From Paenibacillus pedocola (GTDB taxonomy: Bacteria; Bacillota; Bacilli; Paenibacillales; Paenibacillaceae), in NCBI RefSeq assembly GCF_031599675.1, contig NZ_CP134223.1, forward strand, positions 62,001-126,000: a stretch of 64,000 nt of DNA. The letters are read 5' to 3'. Both the position numbers and the translations under genes were made by a program. Below the pieces are notes generated by a model, which was not told the origin of the DNA, did no database searches, and was given only the letters and a program-made list of their open reading frames with translations. Of this stretch, positions 25,598 through 34,345 are shown one piece after another (position 1 is the stretch's first letter; each line of letters begins with the position of its first letter).

Positions 25598-26479
25598 ATG
25601 GAAACTGGTACATCGAGAGTTAAAAGAGGCATGGCAGAAATGCAAAAAGGCGGCGTCATCATGGACGTCATGAATGCAGAACAGGCAAAGATTGCTGAGG
25701 CTGCGGGTGCAGTAGCCGTAATGGCTCTGGAACGGGTTCCTTCCGACATCCGCGCAGCAGGCGGTGTAGCACGGATGGCAGATCCTACAATTGTAGAAGA
25801 AGTTATCAAGGTAGTCAGCATTCCCGTAATGGCTAAAGCTCGTATCGGCCATTATGTAGAAGCTAAGGTCCTGGAGTCGCTGGGCGTTGATTATCTGGAC
25901 GAGAGTGAAGTTCTGACTCCTGCCGATGAAGTTTTCCATATCGACAAGCGTGAATTTACAGTTCCTTTTGTATGTGGCGCAAAAGACCTCGGTGAGGCAC
26001 TTCGCCGTATTAATGAAGGGGCTTCCATGATCCGTACCAAAGGCGAACCGGGAACAGGCAATATCGTTGAAGCTGTTCGTCACATGCGCTTCATTAATAG
26101 CCAGATCCGCAAAGTGACTAACCTGTCCAAGGACGAGCTGTACCATGAAGCCAAAACACTGGGAGTTCCTTACGAGCTTCTGCTTGAAGTCCACGAGCTT
26201 GGCAAACTGCCGGTTGTTAACTTTGCTGCAGGCGGTGTAGCTACTCCTGCCGATGCAGCCTTGATGATGCATCTGGGAGCGGATGGCGTATTCGTAGGTT
26301 CCGGTATTTTCAAATCGGATAATCCGGAGAAGTTTGCCCGTGCGATTGTTGAAGCAACCACACACTTCACTGACTACAAACTGATTGCTGAAGTATCCAA
26401 GAACCTCGGCACCCCGATGAAGGGGATTGATATTGCAACTCTGGCTCCGTCAGAACGCATGTCGGAGCGTGGCCGTTAA
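25598..26479 (+). CDS. pdxS: Pyridoxal 5'-phosphate synthase subunit PdxS
   Basis: Synthase subunit that builds PLP from ribose 5-phosphate, glyceraldehyde 3-phosphate and ammonia. The 293-residue TIM barrel is highly conserved: [29 protein letters not shown] with a Schiff-base lysine, [19 protein letters not shown], and [16 protein letters not shown] 25598 is seven bases from CGGGAGG; the TTG at 25592 is too close to it. It forms a complex with PdxT. Confidence 0.97.
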   Translation: METGTSRVKRGMAEMQKGGVIMDVMNAEQAKIAEAAGAVAVMALERVPSDIRAAGGVARMADPTIVEEVIKVVSIPVMAKARIGHYVEAKVLESLGVDYLDESEVLTPADEVFHIDKREFTVPFVCGAKDLGEALRRINEGASMIRTKGEPGTGNIVEAVRHMRFINSQIRKVTNLSKDELYHEAKTLGVPYELLLEVHELGKLPVVNFAAGGVATPADAALMMHLGADGVFVGSGIFKSDNPEKFARAIVEATTHFTDYKLIAEVSKNLGTPMKGIDIATLAPSERMSERGR

Positions 26480-26498
26480 TAGAGAGAAGGTTTCCCGG

Positions 26499-27083
26499 AT
26501 GAAAATAGGAGTGTTGGCGCTTCAAGGCGCTGTAACAGAGCATATTGTCAGTATAGAGAAAACCGGAGCCGAGGGCCTTCCCATTAAGCGCGTAGAGCAG
26601 CTTGAGGAAGTGGAAGGACTGATCATCCCTGGCGGAGAAAGTACTACGATCGGCAAGCTGATGCGCAAATACGGCTTCATTGAAGCCATACGTGACTTCT
26701 CAGCCCAGGGCAAACCTATTTTCGGTACATGTGCGGGAATGATTGTGCTGGCGAAGAGAATTGCCGGAGGCGAACCTTCTCATCTTGAGCTGATGGATAT
26801 TACCGTTGCCCGGAACGCTTTTGGCCGCCAGCGGGAGAGCTTTGAGTGTGATCTGGATGTAAAAGGGATAAATGAGCCGGTCCGTGCCGTCTTTATCCGT
26901 GCTCCGCTCATTAACGAAGTGGGTCCGGATGTCGATGTCCTGACGGTCTATAATGATGAGATCGTAACGGCGCGCCAGGACAACCTGCTGGTATCCTCTT
27001 TCCATCCGGAGCTGACCGATGATTACCGCCTGCATCAATATTTTGCCGATATGGTGAAGGCTAGTGTAGAAGCTAAACAATAG
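26499..27083 (+). CDS. pdxT: Pyridoxal 5'-phosphate synthase glutaminase subunit PdxT
   Basis: Class I glutaminase that passes ammonia to PdxS. The 194-residue protein starts MKIGVLALQGAV, has GGESTT, the nucleophile Cys78 in FGTCAGM, and the His-Glu pair in SFHPELT. GAGAGAAGG lies upstream of ATG 26499. The gap to pdxS is 19 bases, so they are one operon. Confidence 0.97.
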   Translation: MKIGVLALQGAVTEHIVSIEKTGAEGLPIKRVEQLEEVEGLIIPGGESTTIGKLMRKYGFIEAIRDFSAQGKPIFGTCAGMIVLAKRIAGGEPSHLELMDITVARNAFGRQRESFECDLDVKGINEPVRAVFIRAPLINEVGPDVDVLTVYNDEIVTARQDNLLVSSFHPELTDDYRLHQYFADMVKASVEAKQ

Positions 27084-27105
27084 AACTGCATACAAGAACA
27101 TCCTG

Positions 27106-27140
27106 ACTCTTTCAATGCTGCAACAGCAATTTGAAAGAGT
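27106..27140 (+). terminator. Hairpin between pdxT and serS
   Basis: Perfect 10-base arms (27106-27115 and 27131-27140) with a loop that can itself pair (TGCTG/CAGCA). The tail TTAGGCTGTTTTC is a weak T run. It may terminate part of the pdxST transcripts or control read-through into serS. No T-box fits in the 84-base gap. Confidence 0.55.
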
Positions 27141-27167
27141 TTAGGCTGTTTTCAGGAGGGAAACTTT

Positions 27168-28457
27168 GTGCTAGATGTAAAAGTATTGCGCAGTGATTAT
27201 GCCAAGGTAGAAGAGGCGCTTAATAAACGCGGGAAATCACTTGATTTGATTGCAGGCTTTCCACAGCTTGACTTGCGCCGGCGTGAACTGCTGCAAGAGA
27301 CTGAAGGGCTTAAGAACCGCCGTAACATCGTTTCAGGCGACGTGGCTAAGAAGAAAAAGAATGGCGAGCCGGCAGAAGACTTGATTGCTGAGATGCGTAC
27401 GGTATCCGACCGGATCAAGGAGCTGGATGATGAAGTCCGCGAACTCGAAACACAAATCGATGAGCTGACCATGAGCATTCCGAACATTCCTCATGAATCG
27501 GTGCCGGTAGGCAAATCCGAGGAAGAGAACGTTGAAGTGCGGCGCTGGTCGCAGCCAAGAGAGTTCGGATTTACGCCCAAATCCCATTGGGAGCTGGCAC
27601 AGCAGCTGGATATCCTTGATTTTGAAGCCGCTGCCAAGGTTACAGGTTCCAGATTTGTGTTCTATAAGGGTCTTGGCGCCCGTCTGGAGCGCGCCTTGAT
27701 CAACTTCATGATGGATCTTCACAGCGGAGAGCATAACTACGAGGAAATGCTGCCGCCATATATCGTAAATAAGGACAGCTTGTATGGTACAGGTCAGCTG
27801 CCGAAGTTTGAAGAGGATCTGTTCAAGCTGCGGGACACCGAATATTACCTGATTCCTACAGCCGAAGTACCGGTAACGAACTACTACCGTGAGGAGATTC
27901 TGACAGCTGCAGATCTGCCGAAATATCATGTTGCTTACAGCTCCTGTTTCCGTTCTGAAGCGGGTTCAGCAGGCCGGGACACCCGCGGGCTTATCCGTCA
28001 GCATCAATTCAATAAGGTAGAGCTTGTAAAGCTGACTACCCCTGAGACCTCATATGAGGAGCTTGAGAAGATGACAGCTGACGCTGAACGCGTACTGCAG
28101 CTTCTGGAGCTGCCGTACCGGGTGCTGGGCTTGTGTACCGGAGATATGGGCTTCACAGCAGCTAAGACGTATGATTTGGAGGTCTGGCTGCCTGAGAGCG
28201 GCATGTACCGTGAAATCTCCTCCTGCTCCAATACAGAGGACTTCCAGGCGCGCCGGGCTAATATCCGTTTCCGTAAGGAGCCTAAGGCAAAGCCTGAATT
28301 CGTTCATACCTTAAATGGTTCCGCATTAGCTGTAGGACGGACCGTGGCAGCTATTCTGGAGAACTACCAGCAGGAAGACGGCAGTGTGCTGATTCCGGAA
28401 GCACTCCAGCCATACATGCGTAATGTGAAATCGATTAGTCCGAAAATTTCTCAATAA
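27168..28457 (+). CDS. serS: Seryl-tRNA synthetase
   Basis: Charges tRNA-Ser. The 429-residue protein has the long N-terminal antiparallel coiled coil (about 30-105) that grips the tRNA-Ser variable arm, then the class II core with [20 protein letters not shown] (motif 2) and [18 protein letters not shown] (motif 3). GTG start with CAGGAGGG upstream. A tRNA-Ser gene follows, as in B. subtilis. Confidence 0.97.
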   Translation: MLDVKVLRSDYAKVEEALNKRGKSLDLIAGFPQLDLRRRELLQETEGLKNRRNIVSGDVAKKKKNGEPAEDLIAEMRTVSDRIKELDDEVRELETQIDELTMSIPNIPHESVPVGKSEEENVEVRRWSQPREFGFTPKSHWELAQQLDILDFEAAAKVTGSRFVFYKGLGARLERALINFMMDLHSGEHNYEEMLPPYIVNKDSLYGTGQLPKFEEDLFKLRDTEYYLIPTAEVPVTNYYREEILTAADLPKYHVAYSSCFRSEAGSAGRDTRGLIRQHQFNKVELVKLTTPETSYEELEKMTADAERVLQLLELPYRVLGLCTGDMGFTAAKTYDLEVWLPESGMYREISSCSNTEDFQARRANIRFRKEPKAKPEFVHTLNGSALAVGRTVAAILENYQQEDGSVLIPEALQPYMRNVKSISPKISQ

Positions 28458-28462
28458 TATGC

Positions 28463-28492
28463 TTGCGTATTATTAGGATAATGTGATACAAT
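28463..28492 (+). promoter_or_regulatory. Promoter of the tRNA-Ser gene
   Basis: TTGCGT (28463-28468) and TACAAT (28487-28492), spacer 18, about 30 bases before the tRNA. Confidence 0.6.
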
Positions 28493-28521
28493 TCCTAATG
28501 CATGTGAAATTTTGATGCATT

Positions 28522-28610
28522 GGAGAGGTACCGAAGCGGTCATAACGGGGCGGTCTTGAAAACCGTTAGGGTGCAAGCCCACATGGGTTCGAATCCCATC
28601 CTCTCCGCCA
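28522..28610 (+). tRNA. tRNA-Ser, anticodon UGA
   Basis: 89 bases with encoded CCA. GGAGAGG pairs with CCTCTCC in the acceptor stem, the anticodon loop is CTTGAAA giving TGA, the long variable arm typical of serine tRNAs is present, and the T arm has GGTTCGAATCC. It lies directly after serS. Confidence 0.97.
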
Positions 28611-28640
28611 TATCCTTATAAACTAATGAATTGCAGATAG

Positions 28641-28671
28641 AAGCCATCTTCTCCGGAAGGCGGCTTTTTTT
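28641..28671 (+). terminator. Terminator after tRNA-Ser
   Basis: A 10-step stem (AGCC...GGCT, one mismatch, one G-T pair) with a TCCG loop is followed by seven T. Confidence 0.85.
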
Positions 28672-28790
28672 GTGCTCTTCTGCCCCTACAAATATCCGAA
28701 TATGGCTGGCAGTGGAGTGAGTGATCAGCAAGCAGGAATAAAAAAACCCATTTCTCCGCAATGTATTAGGGAAGGAGGGTGATTATAACA

Positions 28791-29132
28791 ATGAACCGAG
28801 AAATGCAATTGGACCAGAATAGTCTGGTTTCGGCGTGGCAGGAGCGTTTGCCTGCTCTAATGGACGATGGGGACAGCTTTAGCCTGCAGGGGGATGCAGC
28901 AGACCCGAAGAGTCTGTTGATTCATTTTAACGCTGCCGGCCATCAGGCCTATTCCCTTGATTTCCGTTGTACCTATGTGGACAGCCGGGAGGTTGCCGTA
29001 GATTTGATTGATGTGGAGCAGGGAGGGCGCCATACTGACGAACGTACTGATGCCGTACAGCAGCTTGCGCAGCAATATACTAGACAGATTCATGAGTGCG
29101 CCCAGGCGTTGCAGAATCTGACCAATCCATAG
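28791..29132 (+). CDS. Hypothetical protein upstream of the sspP-like gene
   Basis: A 113-residue soluble acidic protein with no membrane segment. I do not recognise a domain. The middle (LIHFNAAGHQAYSLDFRCTYVDSREVAVDLIDVE) reads as alternating beta strands, and the end is helical. A strong AAGGAGG (28772-28778) lies 12 bases before ATG 28791; the GTG at 28779 touches it. It is followed after 13 bases by the sspP-like gene, so a role in spores or late growth is possible but is only inferred from position. Confidence 0.7.
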   Translation: MNREMQLDQNSLVSAWQERLPALMDDGDSFSLQGDAADPKSLLIHFNAAGHQAYSLDFRCTYVDSREVAVDLIDVEQGGRHTDERTDAVQQLAQQYTRQIHECAQALQNLTNP

Positions 29133-29145
29133 GAGGAATAGTGAG

Positions 29146-29295
29146 ATGAGCAAACCCAAAAGTATGCCGGTTCCCGGCGTAGAGACTAACCATGAGCCTA
29201 GGGAGGAGCATCACTCCTCCGGGCCTAAGCCGTTATCCGGTTCTAAAAAGGTAAAGCAGGCTAACCATGTGGATCATCACAACCGGCAGGGATAA
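29146..29295 (+). CDS. sspP: Small acid-soluble spore protein P-like (SspP family)
   Basis: A 49-residue, Lys/His/Pro-rich protein with AGGAGG nine bases before its ATG. Its middle, PLSGSKKVKQANHVDHHNRQ, matches the family core PLSGSKKVKNRNH of B. subtilis SspP (CotL), a minor small acid-soluble protein of the spore core. The gene is short and easily missed by length cut-offs. No clear sigma-G promoter was seen directly upstream; it may be transcribed with the preceding gene. It is direct evidence that the organism forms spores. Confidence 0.8.
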   Translation: MSKPKSMPVPGVETNHEPREEHHSSGPKPLSGSKKVKQANHVDHHNRQG

Positions 29296-29400
29296 GATTG
29301 AAACCAGAGGCGCGAATGAAACGTAATGTTTCTCGTATTTGCGAAATGGTTTATCATTAGGAGGGGAAATAATTTCTTTACATGGGAGAGGAGAACAATA

Positions 29401-30492
29401 ATGATTAAAAAATGGGGGTTGTCAGCTGCTGCATTGTTGCTTACAGCTGCAGTGATTTTACCCGGATGTGCAAGTAAAGAACAGGCGCCTAAAGAGGCGT
29501 TGAAGTCGGCTGCAACCAAAGCCATGACAATGACATCTTATGAAATGCAGAGCAAGCTCACAGTGAATAATCTGACTATTGATGCACCTGCAGGGGAAAC
29601 CGATGGAACTACGGGCATGGTGCTAAATATGCTGAAGAATGCGGATATTTCCGTGAACGGAGTTTATCAGGCCGATCCGAGGCAGACTGAATTAACGCTG
29701 GTGCTGAATCTGAAGGGCGATATGGCCATGACCTTCAATATCCCGATGGTGATGACCGGGGAAACTCTGTATGTCAAAATACCTTCAATTCCGCTCCTAC
29801 CGCTTCCTGAGACTATTGTAGGCAAGTTCCTGAAGATGGATCTGAAGGATTTAGCGGAACAGGAAGGTGTTGAGTTCAACCCTGCTTCACTGGATACTAA
29901 GAAAGCGCAGGATCTCACCAATGAAGTGCTGAGCACGCTGCTGGGTGAGTATGATGAAAAGACCTATTTTTCAGACGTGAAGCCTAAGGATGCCGCATTG
30001 CCTGAGGGTGTAGAAGCCAACCAGGTTGTACGGTTCCAGGTGACTAATGATAACGTCAAAGAAGCGATCACAATTCTTGTAAATAATGCATTGCCTAAGA
30101 TTATTGATATCCTGAGTAAAGAAGAATACAAAGAAATGCTGCAAATTGATGAGGCTGATCTGGCCAAAGCCAAGGAAGAGCTGCAATCCAGCGAGACCCG
30201 GGCAGAATTCGATAAAAGTTTGGCGGACCTGGGCAACTATCTTACAGTTAACAAGTTCCAGCTGAACACTGCAGTCAACAAGGATGATTTCCCGGTGTAT
30301 CAGGATCTGCTGATGGACATTGTGGTTAAGGATCCGGAGCAAGGCCAAAATGTGAGCTTGTCACTAACCGGAAGCAATCAATACAGTAAGATTAATGAGA
30401 AACAAACCTTCACGATTGGTATACCTGAGGGTGAGAATGTCATTACAATGGAAGAGCTGCAGCAGCAGTTTGGCGGAATGAGCACTTACTAA
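29401..30492 (+). CDS. Putative lipoprotein of unknown function
   Basis: A 363-residue exported protein with a signal peptide ending in the lipobox ILPGC, so it is lipid-anchored at Cys near residue 22. The mature part starts SKEQAPKEALKSAATKAMTMTSYEMQSKLTVN and is a beta-rich domain of the kind seen in LolA/LppX-like lipoproteins, which is a weak resemblance only. Regular ribosome site GAGAGGAG. It stands alone between the sspP gene and a convergent terminator. Confidence 0.75.
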   Translation: MIKKWGLSAAALLLTAAVILPGCASKEQAPKEALKSAATKAMTMTSYEMQSKLTVNNLTIDAPAGETDGTTGMVLNMLKNADISVNGVYQADPRQTELTLVLNLKGDMAMTFNIPMVMTGETLYVKIPSIPLLPLPETIVGKFLKMDLKDLAEQEGVEFNPASLDTKKAQDLTNEVLSTLLGEYDEKTYFSDVKPKDAALPEGVEANQVVRFQVTNDNVKEAITILVNNALPKIIDILSKEEYKEMLQIDEADLAKAKEELQSSETRAEFDKSLADLGNYLTVNKFQLNTAVNKDDFPVYQDLLMDIVVKDPEQGQNVSLSLTGSNQYSKINEKQTFTIGIPEGENVITMEELQQQFGGMSTY

Positions 30493-30506
30493 TCTTTTAA
30501 AATGAG

Positions 30507-30552
30507 AAAAACCTGCAGGAAGGCGAATCGCTCGCACTTCTGCAGGTTTTTT
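30507..30552. terminator. Two-way terminator between the lipoprotein gene and the acetyltransferase gene
   Basis: AAAACCTGCAG and CTGCAGGTTTTTT flank a 24-base interior, so both converging transcripts gain a stem with a T tail. Confidence 0.85.
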
Positions 30553-30569
30553 GCGTGTTAAGGTTGGAT

Positions 30570-31130
30570 TTATTCCGCCAGGAAGTCGTCTGCCAGAATG
30601 GCATAGGTCCGGTGATCCTGCCATTCCCCGTTGATCTTAAGGTAGCGGCGGGCGACACCTTCAGCCTGAAAGCCGTTTTTCTCCAGCACCCGGCGTGAGG
30701 CATCATTATGAAGCAGGATAGCTGCCTGCACCCTATGGAGCGCAAGGCCACGGAAGGCATAGTCCAGAATCAGCCTGGCGGCAGCAGTTGTATAACCCTT
30801 GCCCTGGAAGGTATGATCTATAAAATAGCCGAGGTCGCCATATTGTGCTACACCGCGTACGATATTGGAGATAGTGATCTGTCCGGCCAGTTGCCCGTCC
30901 AGCAGGAAGATTCCAAACATATAGCCCCTGTCCTGGTCTGCATCGTTCATACGCTGGCTGATCAGCAGCTCCTGGCTTTCAAGTGTAAAATAATCGGCCT
31001 CACGCAGCGGTTCAAACGGCTGATGATGTTCCCTGTTACGCAGACGCAGCTGGAGCAGATCATTTGCGTCCTGCTTCTGCAGCAGGGAAAGGTAGATGCC
31101 CTGAGCATTATTGTAAAGCTTAAATGACAT
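30570..31130 (-). CDS. GNAT acetyltransferase, RimJ/RimL type
   Basis: A 186-residue acetyl-CoA-dependent N-acetyltransferase. It has the RimJ/RimL features: QITISNIVRG, the GDLGYFIDHTFQGKGYTTAAAR acetyl-CoA loop, and LHNDASRRVLEKNGFQAEG. Such enzymes modify ribosomal protein N-termini or other substrates; the substrate here is unknown. AGGAGG lies six bases before the ATG. It is 70 bases downstream of tadA on the same strand and may be co-transcribed. Confidence 0.88.
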   Translation of the reverse strand: MSFKLYNNAQGIYLSLLQKQDANDLLQLRLRNREHHQPFEPLREADYFTLESQELLISQRMNDADQDRGYMFGIFLLDGQLAGQITISNIVRGVAQYGDLGYFIDHTFQGKGYTTAAARLILDYAFRGLALHRVQAAILLHNDASRRVLEKNGFQAEGVARRYLKINGEWQDHRTYAILADDFLAE

Positions 31131-31200
31131 GGTGATCCTCCTATTATCCGCAAGTGGCAGCGTAGATGATGGGCTTTATAGCCTTTGGTACAAAAACGGA

Positions 31201-31710
31201 CTAGAGCTTCGGCGGCCTCTGCCGCAACCGGCGGAAGAAGGAAGTTAGCAGCTCTGCGCATTCTTCCTGCAGGACACCTTGAATAACCTCGGTCCGGTGG
31301 TTGAATCTCGGTTCCTCCAGCAGATTCATAAGTGTGCCGGCGCAGCCCGCTTTGGGATCTGTGGTGCCGTAGACAGTTAACGGCAGCCGGGACTGAACCA
31401 TCGCCCCTGCGCACATGGGGCAGGGCTCCAGCGTCACATACAGCTGGCAGTCAAGCAGTCTCCAGGAATTCAGCGCTGTGCTGGCTTCCCGGATGGCCAC
31501 CATTTCGGCATGTGCAGTAGAGTCCAGCGTAGTTTCGCGCAGATTGTAGCCGCGTCCGATAATCTCGCCGTGACGAACAACCACTGCGCCGATGGGCACC
31601 TCGCCCAGGCTTTCAGCTTTTCGGGCTTCCGCAATGGCCTCTCTCATCCATAATTCGTGAATCGCCAGTTCTTCCGCCGACAGTTCACCGGTTTGAATAT
31701 TCAAGCTCAT
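31201..31710 (-). CDS. tadA: tRNA adenosine(34) deaminase TadA
   Basis: Zinc deaminase that makes inosine at the wobble position of tRNA-Arg(ACG). The 169-residue protein has HAE (His67, Glu69) and PCPMCAGA (Cys97, Cys100), and the family tail GTLMNLLEEPRFNHR. ATG 31710 gives the usual length; a TTG at 31746 would add 12 residues but has no ribosome site and would cover a LexA-like box. In B. subtilis this gene is next to scr and dnaX; neither is here. Confidence 0.93.
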   Translation of the reverse strand: MSLNIQTGELSAEELAIHELWMREAIAEARKAESLGEVPIGAVVVRHGEIIGRGYNLRETTLDSTAHAEMVAIREASTALNSWRLLDCQLYVTLEPCPMCAGAMVQSRLPLTVYGTTDPKAGCAGTLMNLLEEPRFNHRTEVIQGVLQEECAELLTSFFRRLRQRPPKL

Positions 31711-31739
31711 CTTCCCTTCTAATAACCCTCTTTGTACAA

Positions 31740-31753
31740 CGAACAAATATTCG
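31740..31753. promoter_or_regulatory. LexA/DinR-like box upstream of tadA
   Basis: CGAACAAATATTCG matches the Bacillus consensus CGAAC-N4-GTTCG at all fixed positions but one (A for G). It lies 30 bases before the tadA ATG and 12 bases from the DnaA-box cluster. It is a single-site prediction. Confidence 0.4.
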
Positions 31754-31765
31754 TTCTTAACAAAT

Positions 31766-31815
31766 TGTGCATAACTCTGTGGATAACCGCCGACTTATAC
31801 ACAATATTGTGCACA
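31766..31815. promoter_or_regulatory. Symmetric cluster of four DnaA boxes
   Basis: Three perfect matches to TTATNCACA occur at 31766-31774 (minus), 31778-31786 (minus, the strongest form TTATCCACA) and 31795-31803 (plus). A one-mismatch box lies at 31807-31815 (plus). Both pairs are spaced 12 bases and the whole set is mirror-symmetric about 31790.5. A weaker fifth box (two mismatches) is at 31851-31859. The cluster lies between the divergent tadA and sensor kinase genes. Confidence 0.75.
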
Positions 31816-32027
31816 TCGCCATTTAATAAATTGTTTATATGTGAATAGCCTGTGGATGGTTTTCACCTTTTCTTCTTGCTATTGTAGAGAAACCGCCCTT
31901 AAAATTCAATGTTTTATGGAGGAGAGCCAGATTTGAAATGTCTTTTCAAATGGTTAGGCAAAAGGTATGATATTCATGAACACTCCGCTTGATTTTTTTA
32001 CCAGCGGATAAGAGGTGAAAAAGCAGC

Positions 32028-34325
32028 TTGTCCATAAAAACTAAATTATCAGCTATTATTTTTGGTTCGGTATTGTTAATCCTGGCACTCAATTTAACGC
32101 TGAACCTTTATACAGCCCGCAATAACCTGCGCAGTGAAAGCGAAAATAATATGAGGATGACGGCTATGCAGATTGCGGTCTCCTTCGAGCAAAGCAACTA
32201 CAGCTCCAATTATGTACAGCAACAAATGGCCCAGAATCTTCGGCTGGCTGCCATACTTGCCGCTGAGGAGCTTGATCCGGATATTAAGAATGTGAATAAC
32301 AACCAGCTGAAGAAGCTGGCAAAAAAGCTTGGTGTGTCTAATATTTCACTTCTTGTCAAAACTGATGATGACATTGTAGTGGCTAAATCCTCCGATCCTG
32401 CCGAGCTTGGGCTGTCTACCAGGGGCATGGATTATTGGTATGTAGCTTTACTTGAGCTGTTTGCAGGTCAAAGAGTATCGGTTAGGCAAGGCCAGACCCT
32501 TGAGAATTTCTGGTCAGGGCCCTTTGAATTCTCTACCTCCACTCCCAAGTACATCGAGAAATGGGGATATTACCGCGATCCGTCGAGAAACTATATTATC
32601 GATCCTTATATCCGCAGTACGGCAGTAAGTGACTATGTGAGAATTATGGAGCCCGAGGAACTGATCCAGCGATCTAAGGAAGTCAACTCGGGACTATTAG
32701 AGATCACAGGAATTAACCCCAAAAGCTTTGGTTCGGAGAGCATGCAGCCTGATGGCTCCGACAGTGTCAATTATAAGCTGCAAAACCGACCGATTCAGTA
32801 TGGAACCTATATTTATGGTAACGTTGAAGAAGACAGGGTGGCGATCATGGCGGCGCTGAGCAAGGATGCCCCAGTTACACTGGAAACAGAAGCGCTGGGC
32901 AAAAGAGTGCTCAAAAGCTTTATCCCGATTAGCCAACCGGGCATCGATGACTATGTGATATGTGTGGTAATGGATTATTCGGTAATCTCTTCGGTAATCA
33001 AGAAGGAGCTGGTTAATAATATTACGACATCGGTGCTGCTGTTAGTCATCTTTTTCGTATGCAGCTATGCACTGGCTGGTGTTGTTACCCGTCCTATTCA
33101 GGATATTCTGCGAAAGGTCAGTGATGTTGCTGTTGGCAAGTTTGAGTCCCCGCTGAATGTGGACAGCCGTGACGAGCTGGGGCAGCTGGCCAGCCGGATC
33201 AATGCCATGACCTCACACCTGCTTCAGCACACGAATCAGCTGGGCAAGACGCTCGAAGAGAACAGGGCGGTTAAAGAGCATCTGGAGTCCGTCATCAACG
33301 GCACCTCGGATGCGATCCACACCGTAGACATGGAGGGCCGGATCACCAGCACCAACAGGGCTTTTGAAGAGCTGTACGGCTGGAATGCGGCTGATGCACA
33401 AATTAAGATGCCTTATCTGGTGCCGGCTACGGCGCAGAAGCAGGAAGAAGCGAGGCTGCAGGAGCTGAAGAATGGAGCTGTTCTGCCGCCGATAGAGACG
33501 TTCAGACTCAAGCGTGACGGATCGATTGTGGAGGTCAGCGTCAGTACCTCGATCATCCGTGATGAAGATGGCCGCCCGCAATCGTTTGTACATGTCTCCA
33601 GGGATATGACCGAACGTAACCGGATTGAAGAACTGCTGAGACGATCTGAAAAACTGACTACTGTTGGCCAGCTTGCGGCTGGGGTAGCCCATGAAATCCG
33701 TAATCCGCTTACGACACTCCGCGGATTCCTGCAGCTCCAGAAAGAGAAGGGTCTTCTCATACCGCTCCATATTGATCTGATGCTCTCAGAACTGGAACGG
33801 ATCAATATGATTGTGAGTGAATTTCTGATTCTGGCCAAGCCGCAGGCTGTCCACTTCCAGGAGAAGGATGTGCGGCACATTCTGAATGATGTCATTTCCC
33901 TGCTGGGCAGCCAAGCCCATCTCTTCGGCATTGAATTTGAGTCGCAGTTCTCTGAGCAGCCTGCAATGGTACATTGTGAGGAGAACCAGTTGAAGCAGGT
34001 ATTTATAAATATCGTTAAAAATGCAATTGAAGCTATGCCTGAAGGCGGCACCATCACCGTTAAGCAGCAGACGAAGGAGAATTCTGTTATCATTGTACTC
34101 TCGGACGAAGGCGAGGGAATCCCTGAGGATATGCTGCCGAAGCTGGGTGAGCCTTTCTTTACGAATAAGGAAACAGGAACAGGTCTTGGGCTGATGGTCA
34201 GCCAGCGGATTATCCAGGCCCATAAAGGCAGTATGGAAATTCGCAGTGAATACGGCAGCGGGGCTGAAATTACAATTATACTGCCTGCAGCACGTGAGCC
34301 GGGACCCCAGTCAAGGATTGATTAA
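32028..34325 (+). CDS. Membrane sensor histidine kinase with PAS domain, sporulation-kinase type
   Basis: A 765-residue two-component sensor. Order: membrane helix (about 8-28), large extracytoplasmic sensor region (about 30-333, double-Cache-like by size), second helix (about 335-355), HAMP, PAS (about 418-530), HisKA with phospho-accepting His555 in GVAHEIRNPLTTLRGFLQL, and HATPase with KNAIEAMPEGG and GTGLGLMV. The H-box and PAS order resemble the B. subtilis sporulation kinases that phosphorylate Spo0F. No response regulator gene is adjacent, as for those kinases, and spo0F itself is in this window. TTG start with AGAGGTGAA upstream. Confidence 0.88.
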   Translation: MSIKTKLSAIIFGSVLLILALNLTLNLYTARNNLRSESENNMRMTAMQIAVSFEQSNYSSNYVQQQMAQNLRLAAILAAEELDPDIKNVNNNQLKKLAKKLGVSNISLLVKTDDDIVVAKSSDPAELGLSTRGMDYWYVALLELFAGQRVSVRQGQTLENFWSGPFEFSTSTPKYIEKWGYYRDPSRNYIIDPYIRSTAVSDYVRIMEPEELIQRSKEVNSGLLEITGINPKSFGSESMQPDGSDSVNYKLQNRPIQYGTYIYGNVEEDRVAIMAALSKDAPVTLETEALGKRVLKSFIPISQPGIDDYVICVVMDYSVISSVIKKELVNNITTSVLLLVIFFVCSYALAGVVTRPIQDILRKVSDVAVGKFESPLNVDSRDELGQLASRINAMTSHLLQHTNQLGKTLEENRAVKEHLESVINGTSDAIHTVDMEGRITSTNRAFEELYGWNAADAQIKMPYLVPATAQKQEEARLQELKNGAVLPPIETFRLKRDGSIVEVSVSTSIIRDEDGRPQSFVHVSRDMTERNRIEELLRRSEKLTTVGQLAAGVAHEIRNPLTTLRGFLQLQKEKGLLIPLHIDLMLSELERINMIVSEFLILAKPQAVHFQEKDVRHILNDVISLLGSQAHLFGIEFESQFSEQPAMVHCEENQLKQVFINIVKNAIEAMPEGGTITVKQQTKENSVIIVLSDEGEGIPEDMLPKLGEPFFTNKETGTGLGLMVSQRIIQAHKGSMEIRSEYGSGAEITIILPAAREPGPQSRID

Positions 34326-34345
34326 AGAACGGAGTGAAGACAGAA

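Noticed and set aside
28540..28761. A 73-codon minus-strand frame ending inside tRNA-Ser, with MGFEPMW-like residues.
   Set aside because: It is the antisense of a tRNA gene, a well-known source of false proteins.
31747..32027. Gene for the SRP RNA next to tadA, as in B. subtilis.
   Set aside because: The conserved SRP Alu and GNAR-loop sequences are absent; the gap holds DnaA boxes and AT-rich DNA.
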